A program made the translations under genes and the position numbers. Below the pieces are notes generated by a model. That model did no database searches. It saw nothing but the letters and a program-made list of their open reading frames with translations, and was not told where the DNA came from. From Branchiostoma belcheri (lineage: Eukaryota > Chordata > Leptocardii > Amphioxiformes > Branchiostomatidae), in assembly GCF_001625305.1 (NCBI RefSeq), contig NW_017803954.1, positions 1,743,225 through 1,807,224 on the forward strand: DNA of 64,000 nt, given 5' to 3'. Below are positions 39,363-51,689 of the stretch, one piece after another; positions within the stretch are counted from its first letter, which is position 1; every line of letters starts with the position of its first letter.

Positions 39363-41756
39363 TGCACAGACACGCCGTCAATCTCACTAACTACCGGAGA
39401 TAACACCGGGGTTATCCACTGACAAGATCAAAAAGTTCGCTTCCAGCTAATCTTAGCCCATCGTTAAGAACAACCTCACGTCAATTGGGTACTTTGCGGC
39501 AACGACTGCTTCCTGTTCCACAAATTTCCGCTCTATTTTCCCCAGTTAAGTCATCGGTAATGGTAGATTTATTAGTTTCCACCTTACGTGCTGACCTGAT
39601 ATCAGCAATATCTGACTGTTGGATTCGCTAAATATGTTATTTTAGACGTGCTGTAGACAGAACGTTACTTGTACAGATTGTCGTATCTTCATCTTTACGA
39701 CATGGTGCGCGATAATCTGTAATCTTTATGACTCTTTCCATCCAACCATTCTTTAAAAACTCCCTTCCGCTCGACAATGAACTCTTAAGCTCGTGCGCAC
39801 AGAAAATGGGCGTGAAGGGAGAATTTCCAGTCTATGTATAGATGTTACAACGTTTAGTGTAGATGGCTCTTCCTTAGTCCTCGGTGCACCCATCAACGTA
39901 ACGCTTTACTGCATATACGTTTGTTTGGAGAAAAGAGCGGAAAAATCGTTCCCGATCCTTTCAACTTACGTCTGAGAAGTTTTCAATGATACCCAAAGGC
40001 TTGCTAATGATAGCAATGAACTTACCGATACCAGCGTAAGCTTCTGTCACCCCCGAACTCTTTGTTGTGCTTGTCTGGACGTCAAGCTCCGAGCTTTCTC
40101 TGTGGATATAATATCCCCACTTGTCTCAGTTCTGCTATAAGCTTTGATCGCAGCATTTTCGGCGTACAGAAGCATTTTAAGGTTCTCAAACCAACAGTTC
40201 TGTGACGTGCGAACCTTAAGTACGGCACGCAGAGTCCGTAGATCTTGAGATAGGTAACGCTTTAAGCTGGGAATCCTTCAGTTAAGCAGACAGCTTTTCA
40301 CGCACGGGTGTCGAGTATCAAACTACATGTTCTCACTGTAGTTGATCGCGTGTAAATGAAGGAAACCCAGTAGTCTTTGACAGTTGTTTTCCAATACAGG
40401 TGCATATTGCATTCTTTGCATTACTGTGTATTTCGTTAGAATGGGTTACTATCAGCTCCATTGTCAGACAACTTCTGCCACACATAAAACTTGCCACCGA
40501 TATCTACATTATTTATCTGTATCCAGTACTTGTCAAAATTGCTATGTTTTTTGTTGTAACGCTCTCATCATCTAATATATGTTATCTTTAATATTTGTAG
40601 TAATGCATGTTCAAGAAATCATCGTTGTAAGATCTCGTTATTGTAGGATCTGGTACTCTCCTCTCCTCTCCTCTCCTCTCCTCTCCTCTCCTCTCCTCTT
40701 CTATCCTCTGAGCCATCAAAAAGTTTCCATTCTGTAGAGACCGATATAATCAGAGTGGTAATCAGCTACAGTAGTGTGATAATGCCCAGGTGTACGTGTT
40801 TTCCTGTAGATTACAACAGACTGAAATTGCCGGTAATACAAGAGTGATGAGGGTGACGTCAACGACCAGGATATAATTGTTCTGCGCACAATCACTGTTA
40901 CAGACCGGACACGGGGTGATTTGGAAGGTTGTTTTGCAGAGTGACTCATGTCACAGTCAGCTATCATGACTTGTATGTAAAAGTGCACGTGATTTAGCGA
41001 TATGTCAGGTTAACAGATAAAGGTTGAGATGTTACACGTCGTCTATGAGAAATATTTATTTCTCTATCAGGATCGCAGGCGGCAAGCAGCGCGGATAAAT
41101 AACCATTAGGTGTTGCTGGTTAGTGCGTGGTTGATGGGCAATCAACTTCTTGTTAGAACCAAAGACGTAGCTATAAAATGCGCCAGTTACACAACTTCAC
41201 GGCTGTTACAAAACTTCAGGACTTCGAATGACGTTTCCTGCCCTGATGTAAGCTTCTCCGATATATCCGAGTCGGTGTTGCTACTTATGATCAGGAGCTT
41301 TCTTCTTCTGAGACCAACCGAGCATGGGCCACAAAGAAATCACATGCGTTTTTCCACCAAATGTTTAATAGTCAAACTGGTGATGACGTGGCTACACCAT
41401 TTGAAATGTTTGAAACGACTAATATTGAAATGTAAAAATAATAAACGAATAGATTTTTTTAAATGAGCTGAACCCATACGTCCATAAGTGAGATAACGGA
41501 ACGGCTTCGATTTTGAAATCTGCGGGAAACATACTTGCCGAGCATCTATGTTAAGTGTTTGAAGTGGGTGTTCCTACACAACCACAACGGGTCTACTGTG
41601 CAGTGGTCATGGGGGCAACGACCTTGTGGGGCGCGCTCTTGTTACATTGTCTACCCTGTGTTACACCCATTGTCTACCCTTATCTTCTGCAGCCAGGGCT
41701 CCAATCAGTGGGGCGGGCCGCTAGGAGCGTGATTTAGCCACAATGTCTATGGTCTA
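39363..41756. other. Intergenic, no gene recognised
   Basis: Apart from the CTCTC microsatellite at 40656-40699, nothing coding or structural could be supported. Confidence 0.5.
40656..40699 (+). repeat. (CTCTC)n microsatellite
   Basis: About nine uninterrupted copies of a CTCTC pentanucleotide, then a degenerating end. Confidence 0.9.
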
Positions 41757-43026
41757 CGAGGGGTGTTCAAAAAGTTCTCGGCCTCACCTAGAAAATAAAG
41801 GTCAAACTCCTATTCTTTGGTATAACTGTATGCTATGACGTCTTACATCACTGCCCACAAAAATTCAAATTTTTATATTCATTAATTAGCACGTGACGCC
41901 CCTTGAAAATGGGGCGGGTGAGGGCAAAATCACAAAATGGCCGCGACAGAAACATGTGCTGTGATATCGATATCGATAGAAAAGGATGTCTCCTAAGGAC
42001 ATTCATGAAGACATGGTCAAGACACTTGGTGATGACTCCCCTTCTTATTCAACTAGAAAGAAGTGGGTTACTAGCTACAAGCGTGGCAAGGAGAGCACAA
42101 AAGATGAACATAGGTCAGGATGCCACAAATCAGCACCAGGGACAATCCAGTTGAGGCCATCCATCACATGGTAGTGAATCACAACTGTGAGACTGTCCAA
42201 CATGTTGCAGGTTCTTTGGACTGTGTTATGACTCAGTTCACAATGTTTTGTCGAACATCCTGGGGATGAAAAAACTGTCTGCATGGTGGGTGCCTCGAAT
42301 GTTTTCTGAACATCAGAAGTTAAACGGGCTGGACATTTCAAGGAACGAATTCATTCCAATCCATACAATTTCCTCAATACATTTGTCACCCAAGAATAGC
42401 AGGGTTCACCACTTTCACCCCGAATAAAAACAGCAGAGCAAACAATGGATGAAGAATTTTTCCCGGCCCCCCAAGAAGTTTTAGCGAGTTTCGTCCGTTG
42501 ACAGGGTTTTTGCCTCTGTTTTCTGGGACAGTAAGGAAGTAATCATAATTGACTACATGCGAAGGGGTTAAAGCATCAATGGGGAGTACTATTCAACAGA
42601 ATTGCGACAGTTGAGGACAACGATCAAAGAGAAAAGGAGAGGAAAGCACTGAGCTGGCGTGATGACAATGCACCTGTCCACACAGCACAGGGGTCAGCGA
42701 CAGCAGCAAACGAATTTGGGTTTTCAGTCTAACCCCACCCTTCCAATTCACCTGACCTAGCACCCTCGGACTTCTACCTGTTTCCTAAACTCAAGTTCCA
42801 CTTACGTGGTCAACGTTTTGATGGTAATGATGACGTCATCTATGCGGTATAGTCCAATCTGGGGGGTCCAGATGCAACCTTCTTCCACAATGGGAAAATA
42901 AAGCTGGAACATCACTGGACCAAGTGCATTGCAGTTAGAGAGGACTATATAAAAACATAGTGCAAGAAAAATTTTACTGCCCTGACGTTTTCTAGGTGAG
43001 GCCGAGAACTTTTTGAACACCCCTCG
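41757..43026 (+). mobile_element. Mariner-family DNA transposon, full length, coding part decayed
   Basis: The element is 1270 bp between TA dinucleotides (41755-41756 and 43027-43028), the usual Tc1/mariner target duplication. Its ends are perfect inverted repeats of 39 bp (41757-41795 and 42988-43026, starting CGAGGGGTGTTCAAAAAGTT). From ATG 41986 the plus strand begins a mariner helix-turn-helix (MSPKDIHEDMVKTLGDD, then RKKWVTSYKRG). Further on, in other frames, come the transposase blocks FWDSKEVIIIDYM and LAPSDFYLFPKLK, the latter holding the last Asp of a DD34D-type site. Several stops and frame changes break the reading, so this copy should not make active transposase. Identical ends beside a decayed interior suggest a fairly recent insertion of an already defective copy or trans-mobilisation. 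Confidence 0.92.
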
Positions 43027-45162
43027 TATGGTAAATACTAATGAGAAAGCTCAGAAACTGCGTGCTTCTATTCACGGTTGCATAGACAAGGTATCCAGAG
43101 CGTCACCCGTATCTCTATATGCCCCATATTCAGCTCGTATTTAAGCACGGAGCGTATGAAGTACCCGCGCAATCAATAGGCACAGCACGCGCACGTGCAC
43201 TTTCCTACAGCTGCTCGTGAAGATGGCTCTATCCGGTTTTGGTTCCGATATTTAATATAAGCCCAAAGAACTCATATGTTTCCTCGCTGTCTTAGTTCCA
43301 AAAAGGTTGAAAGGGACAGAAAGGTCAGAGGGGATTAGACGGTCTTCCCGGTGCCGTCTTCACCTGGTGAACAATGTAAACATTCCGGTAAACCACGGGA
43401 GATTCCCCGGTAAAACGTACATTCTGACTCTTCTTTTATCCGGTAATATACATGGTATTTAATAGGATCTGACGAAGGGATCATGCATTTTAGGTTGGCG
43501 TCACACTGTCAGTGACATTCGGTCAGAGAAATGACTAACTCTACCCTGTTAAAAGTGGACAACGAACAATCTCTAAAAATCGCGCGGTGATCGAGAGGAT
43601 CCCGACGGTGTTCCGACCGAAAATAGGCTTTTGAGTTCGCAGACTCGCTGGGCGAGCTAGTTTCCTCTCGCTCTTTGACGCCAGCTTTATAACAATGATC
43701 AGCAAGACTCCGTTTCAATGCACGGTCTGTGTCCAAGTCATCCAGATGTCCCTTAATTAACTCCAGCATCTACAGTACACTTTACATAAGCATTTACATA
43801 AGCAGTTCCAAAGCCGGTGCTCGGCCGACCGATAAAAATAACTAATTCATTATATAATTCATTATATAATTCAAGTACCTGCTTTAAAAAGAGAGAAGAA
43901 ATCCTTAAGGCTTAGTTTAGTTTATTCTCTGACTAGTAGTTGTTAAGACGTTACGTCATTCTGTTATTCTGTTATTCTTGTATCTTATGTATCATGTTAC
44001 TCAGATTGATGTACATGTAACATCACTTTCTGATGTATGCATTTAGCCCCATGGGCATGAACATGCAAATAAATAAATTATCATCACTTGAAATTAAATT
44101 ATAATGATAGTTAGTTACTTTTGTATCTGTTGACCGTGTCCGTTCCTCTTGTTTTGTCGGTGACCTGTACTTAGCGTGGCAAAATTGTGCAATAAAGGTC
44201 TTCATTCATTAACCATTTACACAAACTGTTCCCCTGATTCGTTTTGTTCAACTTTTTTCGTGTTTTTTTAAATCATTTTTTTCCTAGTATTAAACTGCCC
44301 GGTCGGACCGGCCGGGGGAGTCTGGGGGAGGCACTGTACTGTGTGGACTATCAACGTATAAATTGGTGCACTAGCCACTCCGACCATCACCATATTTGGG
44401 TACCGCCATTTCTGAAGGAAATGGTTACTGGAAGGACCCTGGGCTGATTATTAGGGTTAGAAAATAAATCGGTTACAACTTATTTTCATAACCTTTATTT
44501 TCTGAGTATGTTAACAGATTATGATCAAAAGTAATATTGAATGGTCCGAGGATTGGACTATTGTTTGATGTGTTGTGACTATTGGTGGACATAAACCAGT
44601 AGGATCAGACTAAGCTCCATGTAGGTGTTTCAAACGAGGCCCGTGGTTTGGCGTATTTTTGTAGTCTTTCAAGTTACAGAAATCTTTGCCAACACGGACG
44701 CCCACACCTTATTAATGCATTAGGTGAAATAAAGCACCAGTTAAAAGACTTGTCGAATACGTACTAAAATGATTCTTATTTAACGTCAGCTAAGATTAGA
44801 AGTGACAAAGTGGTGTGATCCTTGATCACATCACTGCACTATTTACAGCATAGATCAAATGCATGAGGCTTTTCTTGCATTAGATAGTTCATATCTGCAG
44901 ACTTACTATGTTTGTTCGTGGAAACACGGGCGCTAAATGCAGCTACTACCGAGAAGTGTGCGTTTCAACGTGATGCCGATAAAAAAAGCAAAACGTATTT
45001 CCTCCTTACTGACGACCGTTTACGATTTCCGTTCAAACTGTTTTCGTGGAAACGCGGTATAATTGCAAGTCTGCTCACTGCATGTGGCGGAACTCACCAT
45101 GGGGATCTTGTGTGGAAGCAATCGGCAGTTTTACTGTGATGCCATATACCTCCGCGTACAAC
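43027..45162. other. Intergenic, no gene recognised
   Basis: A short tandem ATTCATTATATA lies at about 43846-43874. A minus-strand reading of 86 codons (43509-43769) has no recognisable family, splice partner or signal peptide and is left uncalled. Confidence 0.45.
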
Positions 45163-45222
45163 CGGGGGAATAATTCGTGTGTTTCCTGCTGACTAGCAGG
45201 AAACACACGAATTATTCCCCCG
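45163..45222. repeat. Perfect 60-nt hairpin (28-bp arms, 4-nt loop)
   Basis: The arm starting CGGGGGAATAATTCGTGTGT at 45163 is matched exactly by its reverse complement ending at 45222, with loop GACT at 45191-45194. No mismatch is seen in 28 bp. Confidence 0.92.
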
Positions 45223-46319
45223 TTTCACTGGGTGGTGCGACCACTGAGCGAACAAACATTTGACAGATCGTTCAACGAATTTCATAGTTTCATGATTTGT
45301 ATATCTTTTTGTCTTTAAATCTTATCTTTATATTGTGCATCGTATTCCTGTTATGAAACCAAGTATTACACAACTCCAAGTTTGGTCGCTCACTTTTTGG
45401 GAATGATCCAGGACCATAAGGCAGTCACATGATGATTTGTGGCCAGGACCTGGAAAGGCTTTCCTTTAACAAACGTGAAGATGGGGTATATATGGGGTAG
45501 AATTGTAGGAAGTAGGATTAATTCATGTCAATAAGTATTTTCAAAAACCTTTTCAGACAAGATAACAATCCACGATTATGACTTTTGAGGGTTACATATT
45601 TAAACATTAGTTTATGTCGAAGCCAGACTGCATACGTGTTCTTGGCTGTTAAGAGCGAATGTCTGTAAGGATCAAACAATGGTGGCAGGGGTCAAAAAAT
45701 CGATTTGGCTCAAACTTTGCACAGTGATAGTACTTGGCCCACAACCCCTCAAAATAGCTTTCTTTCCGGTCAGCACCGATCGTTGCCATGGTAACGGGCC
45801 AAACAAGTTTCGGGGCCATTTTCCCTGATTTAGACATGTGAAAAACATGAAATTTGGCATAGTTTAAGGCACGATTACGAGCAAGTGCTTTAATATTATG
45901 GAAAAACAAAATATGGGCATAAAAGACCAACTAATCCGCTATTCTAGAACAGCTTTGAAATTTTGAAGAAGTTCGTTTAAAGGACCTGGGCAACCCTAAC
46001 ACAATACAGTGTTTGAGGCTTATGAAAAAGCGTTATTTATACCCAACTTCAAAGTGCTGTAAGTCCAAAGATGGTGATTTTTTTGCTTCAAATTTAAATC
46101 ATAGATACATAAACATATGTGCTATAAGATGCATGGTTGCAAACTTTGAGCACTTCTTTGATTGTCACGTGGTTGTCCTTAGAAGTAGGTCAAATTTTGA
46201 ATTTGAGGGAAAATATGATTTTCAGCCATGTTCAGGATACTATTTCTACAAAAGAAAGCAAGCAATCTGATGAAGTCTTTTGCCCAAAGTAACACTAGGT
46301 CTTGTCTATTGATTGAGTA

Positions 46320-47290
46320 CTTGTGGAGATTGGGTCCTTGTGTCGTTGGTGTGCACTTGTCCCTCAAAGTAGGCTATATTTTGGACATGTACAGAAATTG
46401 ACATTTACGGCTATGTTTGAAGCTCTAGAAATAACAAAGTAGGATGTCATCTGAATTCAATCTTTGCAGGGCAGTACATATATGTATTGTGTATCAAATG
46501 AATACTTGTGGAGGTTGGGGTCTTGTGTCGTTGGTGTGCACTTGTCCCTCAAAGTAGGCCATATTTTGGACATGTACAGAAATTGACATTTACGGCTATG
46601 TTTGAAGCTCTAGAAATAACAAAGTAGGATGTCATTTGAATTCAATCTTTGCAGGGAAGTACATATATGTATTGTGTATCAAATTAATACTTGTGGAGGT
46701 TGGGGTCTTGTGTCGTTGGTGTGCACTTGTCCCTCAAAGTAGGCCATATTTTGGACATGTACAGAAATTGACATATACGGCTATGTTTAAAGCTCTAGAA
46801 AGAACAAAGTTAGATGCTATTTGAATTCAATCTTTGCGGGGAAGTACATATATTTATAGTGTATCAAATGAATACTTGTGGAGGTTGGGGCCTTGTGTCG
46901 TTGTTGTGCACTTGTCCCTAAAAGTAGGCCATATTTTGGATATGTACAGAAATTAGCATATACGGCTATGTTTGAAGCTCTAGAAATAACAAAGTAGGAT
47001 GTCATTTGAATTCAATCTTTGCAGGGAAGTACATATATGCATTGTGTATCAAATGAATACTTGTGGAGGTTAGGGCCTTGTGTCGTTGTTGTGCACTTGT
47101 CCCTAGAAGTAGGCCATATTTTGGATATGTACAGAAATTAGCATATACGGCTATGTTTGAAGGTCTAGAAATGACGAAGTAGGATGTCATTTGAATTCAA
47201 TCTTTTAACAGGAGTACATATATGTATTGTGTATCAAATAAGGGTTTGTGGAGGTCTTGTGTCGTTGTTGTATACTTGTCACTAAAAGTA
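46320..47290 (+). repeat. 185-bp tandem array, left arm
   Basis: The marker CTTGTGGAG(G/A)TTGGGG recurs at about 46320, 46505, 46690, 46875 and 47060 with a degraded copy at 47245, a constant 185-bp period. The units are about 90-97% alike by eye; the innermost units are more diverged. Confidence 0.88.
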
Positions 47291-47302
47291 GGCCATTTTT
47301 AA

Positions 47303-47560
47303 GAGCAAATGTCTGATTAAGCAATATTGAGCGGGGTCAAAAAACGATTTTGCTCATATTTTGCACAGTGATAGTACTTCGCCCACAATCCCTTGAAATA
47401 GCTTTCTTTCCGCTCAAAACCCACTGTTGCCATAGCAACAGCCCATTCAAGTTTTGGGGCCATTTTGACAGATTTTTGCGTCTCTACAACACGAAAATTG
47501 GCAAAGTTTAGGACGCGGTCACCGCCAACTGCTTTAACGTAACGACAAATACTTCAGGAT
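47303..47560 (+). repeat. Diverged internal copy of the foldback terminus
   Basis: TTAA (47299-47302) followed by GAGCAAATGTCTG and the GGGGTCAAAAAACGATTTTG block repeats the order of the outer terminus at 45649-45860 with many substitutions. It may mark an older element into which the present one expanded. Confidence 0.65.
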
Positions 47561-47839
47561 ATTATTAGACCAATGCATTACTTGTACGAAATAGGTGTGA
47601 AGTTGATGTACAGGCAGATTTCAGTCTTTGGGTAACCTCGAAGTAGGTCATTTTCCTCACTTGTCCCCAAATTTGGATTTTGGGCTGTTTTTGAGCTGAT
47701 GAAAATACCAAAGTGAATTTATTTTCAGACCCATCCTTCTACCATGTGTTTATTATAGTGTTGGCTATCACATGGGTGATTTTGAGGGTTTCCTTTTTTG
47801 TTCATGTCGTATATGCCTATTTCTGTTAATGTCAAGACC

Positions 47840-49590
47840 CCAACCTCCACAAGCCCTTATTTGATACACAATACATAATATGTACTCCTCTTAAAAGATT
47901 GAATTAAAATGACATCCTACTTCGTCATTTCTAGACCTTCAAACATAACCGTTTTTGCTAATTTCTGTATGTATGTCCAAAATATGGCCTACTTTTAGGG
48001 AAAAGTACACACCAACGACACAAGACCCCAACCTCCACAAGTATTCATTTGATACACTATAAATATATGTACTTCCCCGCAAAGATTGAATTCAAATGGC
48101 ATCTAACTTTGTTCTTTCTAGAGCTTCAAACATAGCCGTACATGTATATGTCAATTTCGGCACATGTCCTAAATATGACCTACTTTAAGAGACAAGTGCA
48201 CACCAACAACACAAGACCCCAACCTCCACAAGTATTCATCTGATACACAATACATATATGTACTTTCCTGCAAAGATTGAATTCAAATGACATTCTACTT
48301 TCTTATTTCTAGAGCTTCAAACATAGCCGAATATGTCAATTTCTGTACATGTCCAAAATATGGCCTACTTTGAGGGACAAGTGCACACCAATGACACAAG
48401 ACCCCAACCTCCACAAGTATTCATTTGATACACTATAAATATATGTACTTCCCCGCAAAGATTGAATTCAAATGACATCCTACTTTGTTTTTTCTAGAGC
48501 TTTAAACATAGCCGTATATGCTAATTTCTGTACATGTCCAAAATATGGCCTACTTTGAGGGACAAGTACACACCAACGACACAAGACCCTAACCTCCACA
48601 AGTATTCATTTGGTACACTATACATATATGTACTGCCCTGCTAAGATTGAATTCAAATGACATCCTACTTTGTTATTTCTAGAGCTCTAAACATAGCCAA
48701 ATATGTCAATTTCTGTACATGTCCAAAATATGGCCTACTTTGAGGGACAAGTGCACACCAACGACACAAGACCCCAACCTCCACAAGTATTCATTTGATA
48801 CACTATAAATATATGTACTTCCCCGCAAAGATTGAATTCAAATGGCATCTAACTTTGATCTTTCTAGAGCTTCAAACATAGCCATGCATGTCAATTTCTG
48901 TACATGTCCAAAATATGGCCTACTTTGAGGGACGAGTGCACACCAACGACACAAGACCCCAACCCCCACAAGTATTCATTTAATAGACAAAACATAGTGT
49001 TACTTTGGGCAAAAGACTTTATCAGATTGCTTGCTTTCTTTTGTAGAAATAGTTTCCTGAACATGGCTGAAAATCATATTTTCCCTCAAATTCAAAATTT
49101 GACCTACTTCTAAGGACAACCACGTGACAATCAAAGAAGTGCTCAAAGTTTGCAACCATGCATCTTATAGCACATATGTTTANNNNNNNNNNNNNNNNNN
49201 NNCTCCACAAGTATTCATTTGGTACACTATACATATATGTACTGCCCTGCTAAGATTGAATTCAAATGACATCCTACTTTGTTATTTCTAGAGCTCTAAA
49301 CATAGCCAAATATGTCAATTTCTGTACATGTCCAAAATATGGCCTACTTTGAGGGACAAGTGCACATCAACGACACAAGACCCCAACCTCCACAAGTATT
49401 CATTTGATACACTATAAATATATGTACTTCCCCGCAAAGATTGAATTCAAATAGCATCTAACTTTGATCTTTCTAGAGCTTCAAACATAGCCATGCATGT
49501 CAATTTCTGTACATGTCCAAAATATGGCCTACTTTGAGGGACGAGTGCACACCAACGACACAAGACCCCAACCCCCACAAGTATTCATTT
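47840..49590 (-). repeat. 185-bp tandem array, right arm
   Basis: The inverse of the left array. The marker CTCCACAAG recurs at about 47845, 48033, 48226, 48410, 48594, 48778 and 48964, and after the gap at 49203, 49388 and 49573. Confidence 0.85.
49183..49202. other. Assembly gap (20 N) flanked by a duplicated block
   Basis: Twenty N separate 48594-49182 from 49203-49791. The two blocks are almost identical (offset 609 bp), as happens when overlapping or allelic contig ends are placed side by side without merging. Confidence 0.9.
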
Positions 49591-50249
49591 AATAGACAAA
49601 ACATAGTGTTACTTTGGGCAAAAGACTTTATCAGATTGCTTGCTTTCTTTTGTAGAAATAGTATCCTGAACATGGCTGAAAATCATATTTTCCCTCAAAT
49701 TCAAAATTTGACCTACTTCTAAGGACAACCACGTGACAACCAAAGAAGTGCTCAAAGTTTGCAACCATGCATCTTATAGCACATATGTTTATGTATCTAT
49801 GATTTAAATTTGAAGCAAAAAAAATCACCATCTTTGGACTTACAGCACTTTGAAGTTGGGTATAAATAACGCTTTTTCATAAGCCTCAAACACTGTATTG
49901 TGTTAGGGTTGCCCAGGTCCTTTAAACGAACTTCTTCAAAATTTCAAAGCTGTTCTAGAATAGCGGATTAGTTGGTCTTTTATGCCCATATTTTGTTTTT
50001 CCATAATATTAAAGCACTTGCTCGTAATCGTGCCTTAAACTATGCCAAATTTCATGTTTTTCACATGTCTAAATCAGGGAAAATGGCCCCGAAACTTGTT
50101 TGGCCCGTTACCATGGCAACGATCGGTGCTGACCGGAAAGAAAGCTATTTTGAGGGGTTGTGGGCCAAGTACTATCACTGTGCAAAGTTTGAGCCAAATC
50201 GATTTTTTGACCCCTGCCACCCTTGTTTGATCCTTACAGACATTCGCTC

Positions 50250-51689
50250 TTAAGTCTGTATGATGGATGTTGAAACTATGTATAGTGCCGGCAACTTCCT
50301 TCACATTCATAAGTGGAGTTTTATGGTGCTTTCAGTCGGCTCGTTTTCTCAATTATCTTATTCATTATTATTGACACATATCATGTTATCATTTATTACT
50401 GCCAATGGCGGAGCATCCACATTATGGGCATGCATAGGAACATCAACATTTGGTACGTCGTGTATGTAATATGAACATGGCTGTAATAGATTTCTCAACA
50501 TTAATGATCTTTGAATAGGAACTATCGTTCTCTTTAGACATTCAAACCGACACAATAGAACCAATGCTTTTGATTGTGCGACTTTTTTTAAGCACTCAAT
50601 GTCGTTAGTTTTGCAAGATCCACTAAATGTTTTTAATCATGACACAGAATCCGTGATACCATGACGCACAAATTGTCCTCGATCAGGAGACTGTCTGCAT
50701 CTGATTAGGTTTGCGATATCTCGCAGAAAGTAAGAGCAGGGTTGTTTAGCAATTTGTATCGTGACATCAACGCGTTGCCACCTCCCAACATTGAACGTTT
50801 GGGTTGATTTGACTTGAACAAGGTGAAACAACACATCAACTACACTAGGTGACCTTCGTGACCGCAGGGAAATGAGTTAAAGACACATTGGTTGGTTATT
50901 TTTCAGCTGTAAGTGCTTGATTTGAATTAATTGTGTCTGCATGACACAATGTGAGCTGCCCCGCAAATAAGGATATGGTTTACCACGGGCTGTTTCCCTT
51001 TTCTACATTTGTGGAAGGATTGACATGACAACTGGTCACTATCACGTTTTCAAGATGTCAACCCGGAGACCAGACAGTAATGTTTGAACCATCCTCAAAT
51101 GAGGCGACACATGCATATGATTCTTTTTTTGTAGCTACGTGCCACAGCAATGCTGCGTCGATACGGCTGGCGATTTCAGCAAATTTATGTCTCTTCTACC
51201 CTTTCCAATTTCCACTCTATGAGTGTACTGGGTTCTTGATTGTTTGCCAGTACTAGTTGTTACGTATCTGCAATATCTTATATTGGAACTTCACTAAAGA
51301 ATCTGGACGCCGTTCTCTATAGTCTATTTATTTATCTCCAAAACTAAAGGCATGGTCTCTTTTCACAAACTGGTGTCCAGACAGCTTTAGACTAGATCTC
51401 ATGTAACAAAGATATGATATCGCTATTTGTGACCAGTTTTGGGTACCAGCCCCGCCGACATGGTACAGATGTGGTACAAATCTCAGTGTCATATATTGTA
51501 AAAATACATGGGTTGATTCCGGACCAAATTGATCTAATACAACGGATTTCGTCTGCTGAGTCGAACACACTACTTAACATTGTCCGTTTTGCATTAGTCA
51601 TATCATCATTTCTGCAACTTAATCGACTCCTCCACTTAATCGCAGAAAATCGTTGACTTGGGTCTTGTGATGTCCGTGGTGTCTGTGTG
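50250..51689. other. Intergenic, no gene recognised
   Basis: Only a dispersed-repeat copy at 51008-51064 could be supported. The 3' UTR of the neuropeptide gene extends leftward into it. Confidence 0.45.
51008..51064 (+). repeat. Dispersed repeat, copy 1 (left of neuropeptide gene 2)
   Basis: TTTGTGGAAGGATTGACAT, then ACTATCACGTTTTCAAGATG and TCAACCC, recurs at 54399-54452 in the same orientation. Confidence 0.7.

Larger units (their letters stand above)
45653..50249. mobile_element. 4.6-kb foldback-type element with TTAA flanks
   Basis: The two ends are inverted copies (GAGCGAATGTCTGTAAGGAT... at 45653; its reverse complement ends at 50249) and both are flanked by TTAA (45649-45652 and 50250-50253). 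The outer arm module (about 45653-46320 and about 49573-50249) is nearly identical between arms. Inside it each arm is a tandem array of 185-bp units: five on the left, about six to nine on the right depending on the gap. The loop (about 47300-47840) holds a diverged direct copy of the terminal module from 47303. TTAA target choice is known for piggyBac and Kolobok elements, and arms built of subrepeats recall foldback elements. No transposase was found, so it is non-autonomous. Near identity of the arms indicates recent insertion or gene conversion. Confidence 0.85.

Noticed and set aside
41110-41466. 118-codon plus-strand reading left of the mariner
   Set aside because: No family motif, low-complexity end and no supporting signals; likely chance.
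43509-43769. 86-codon minus-strand reading as a small gene
   Set aside because: The composition looks protein-like, but there is no signal peptide, family motif, splice partner or promoter, so it is left uncalled.
45649-45930. 93-codon reading repeated in both arms of the foldback element as a transposase or gene
   Set aside because: It matches no family I know. It is duplicated only because the arms are inverted copies, and its ends do not fit splice or start signals.
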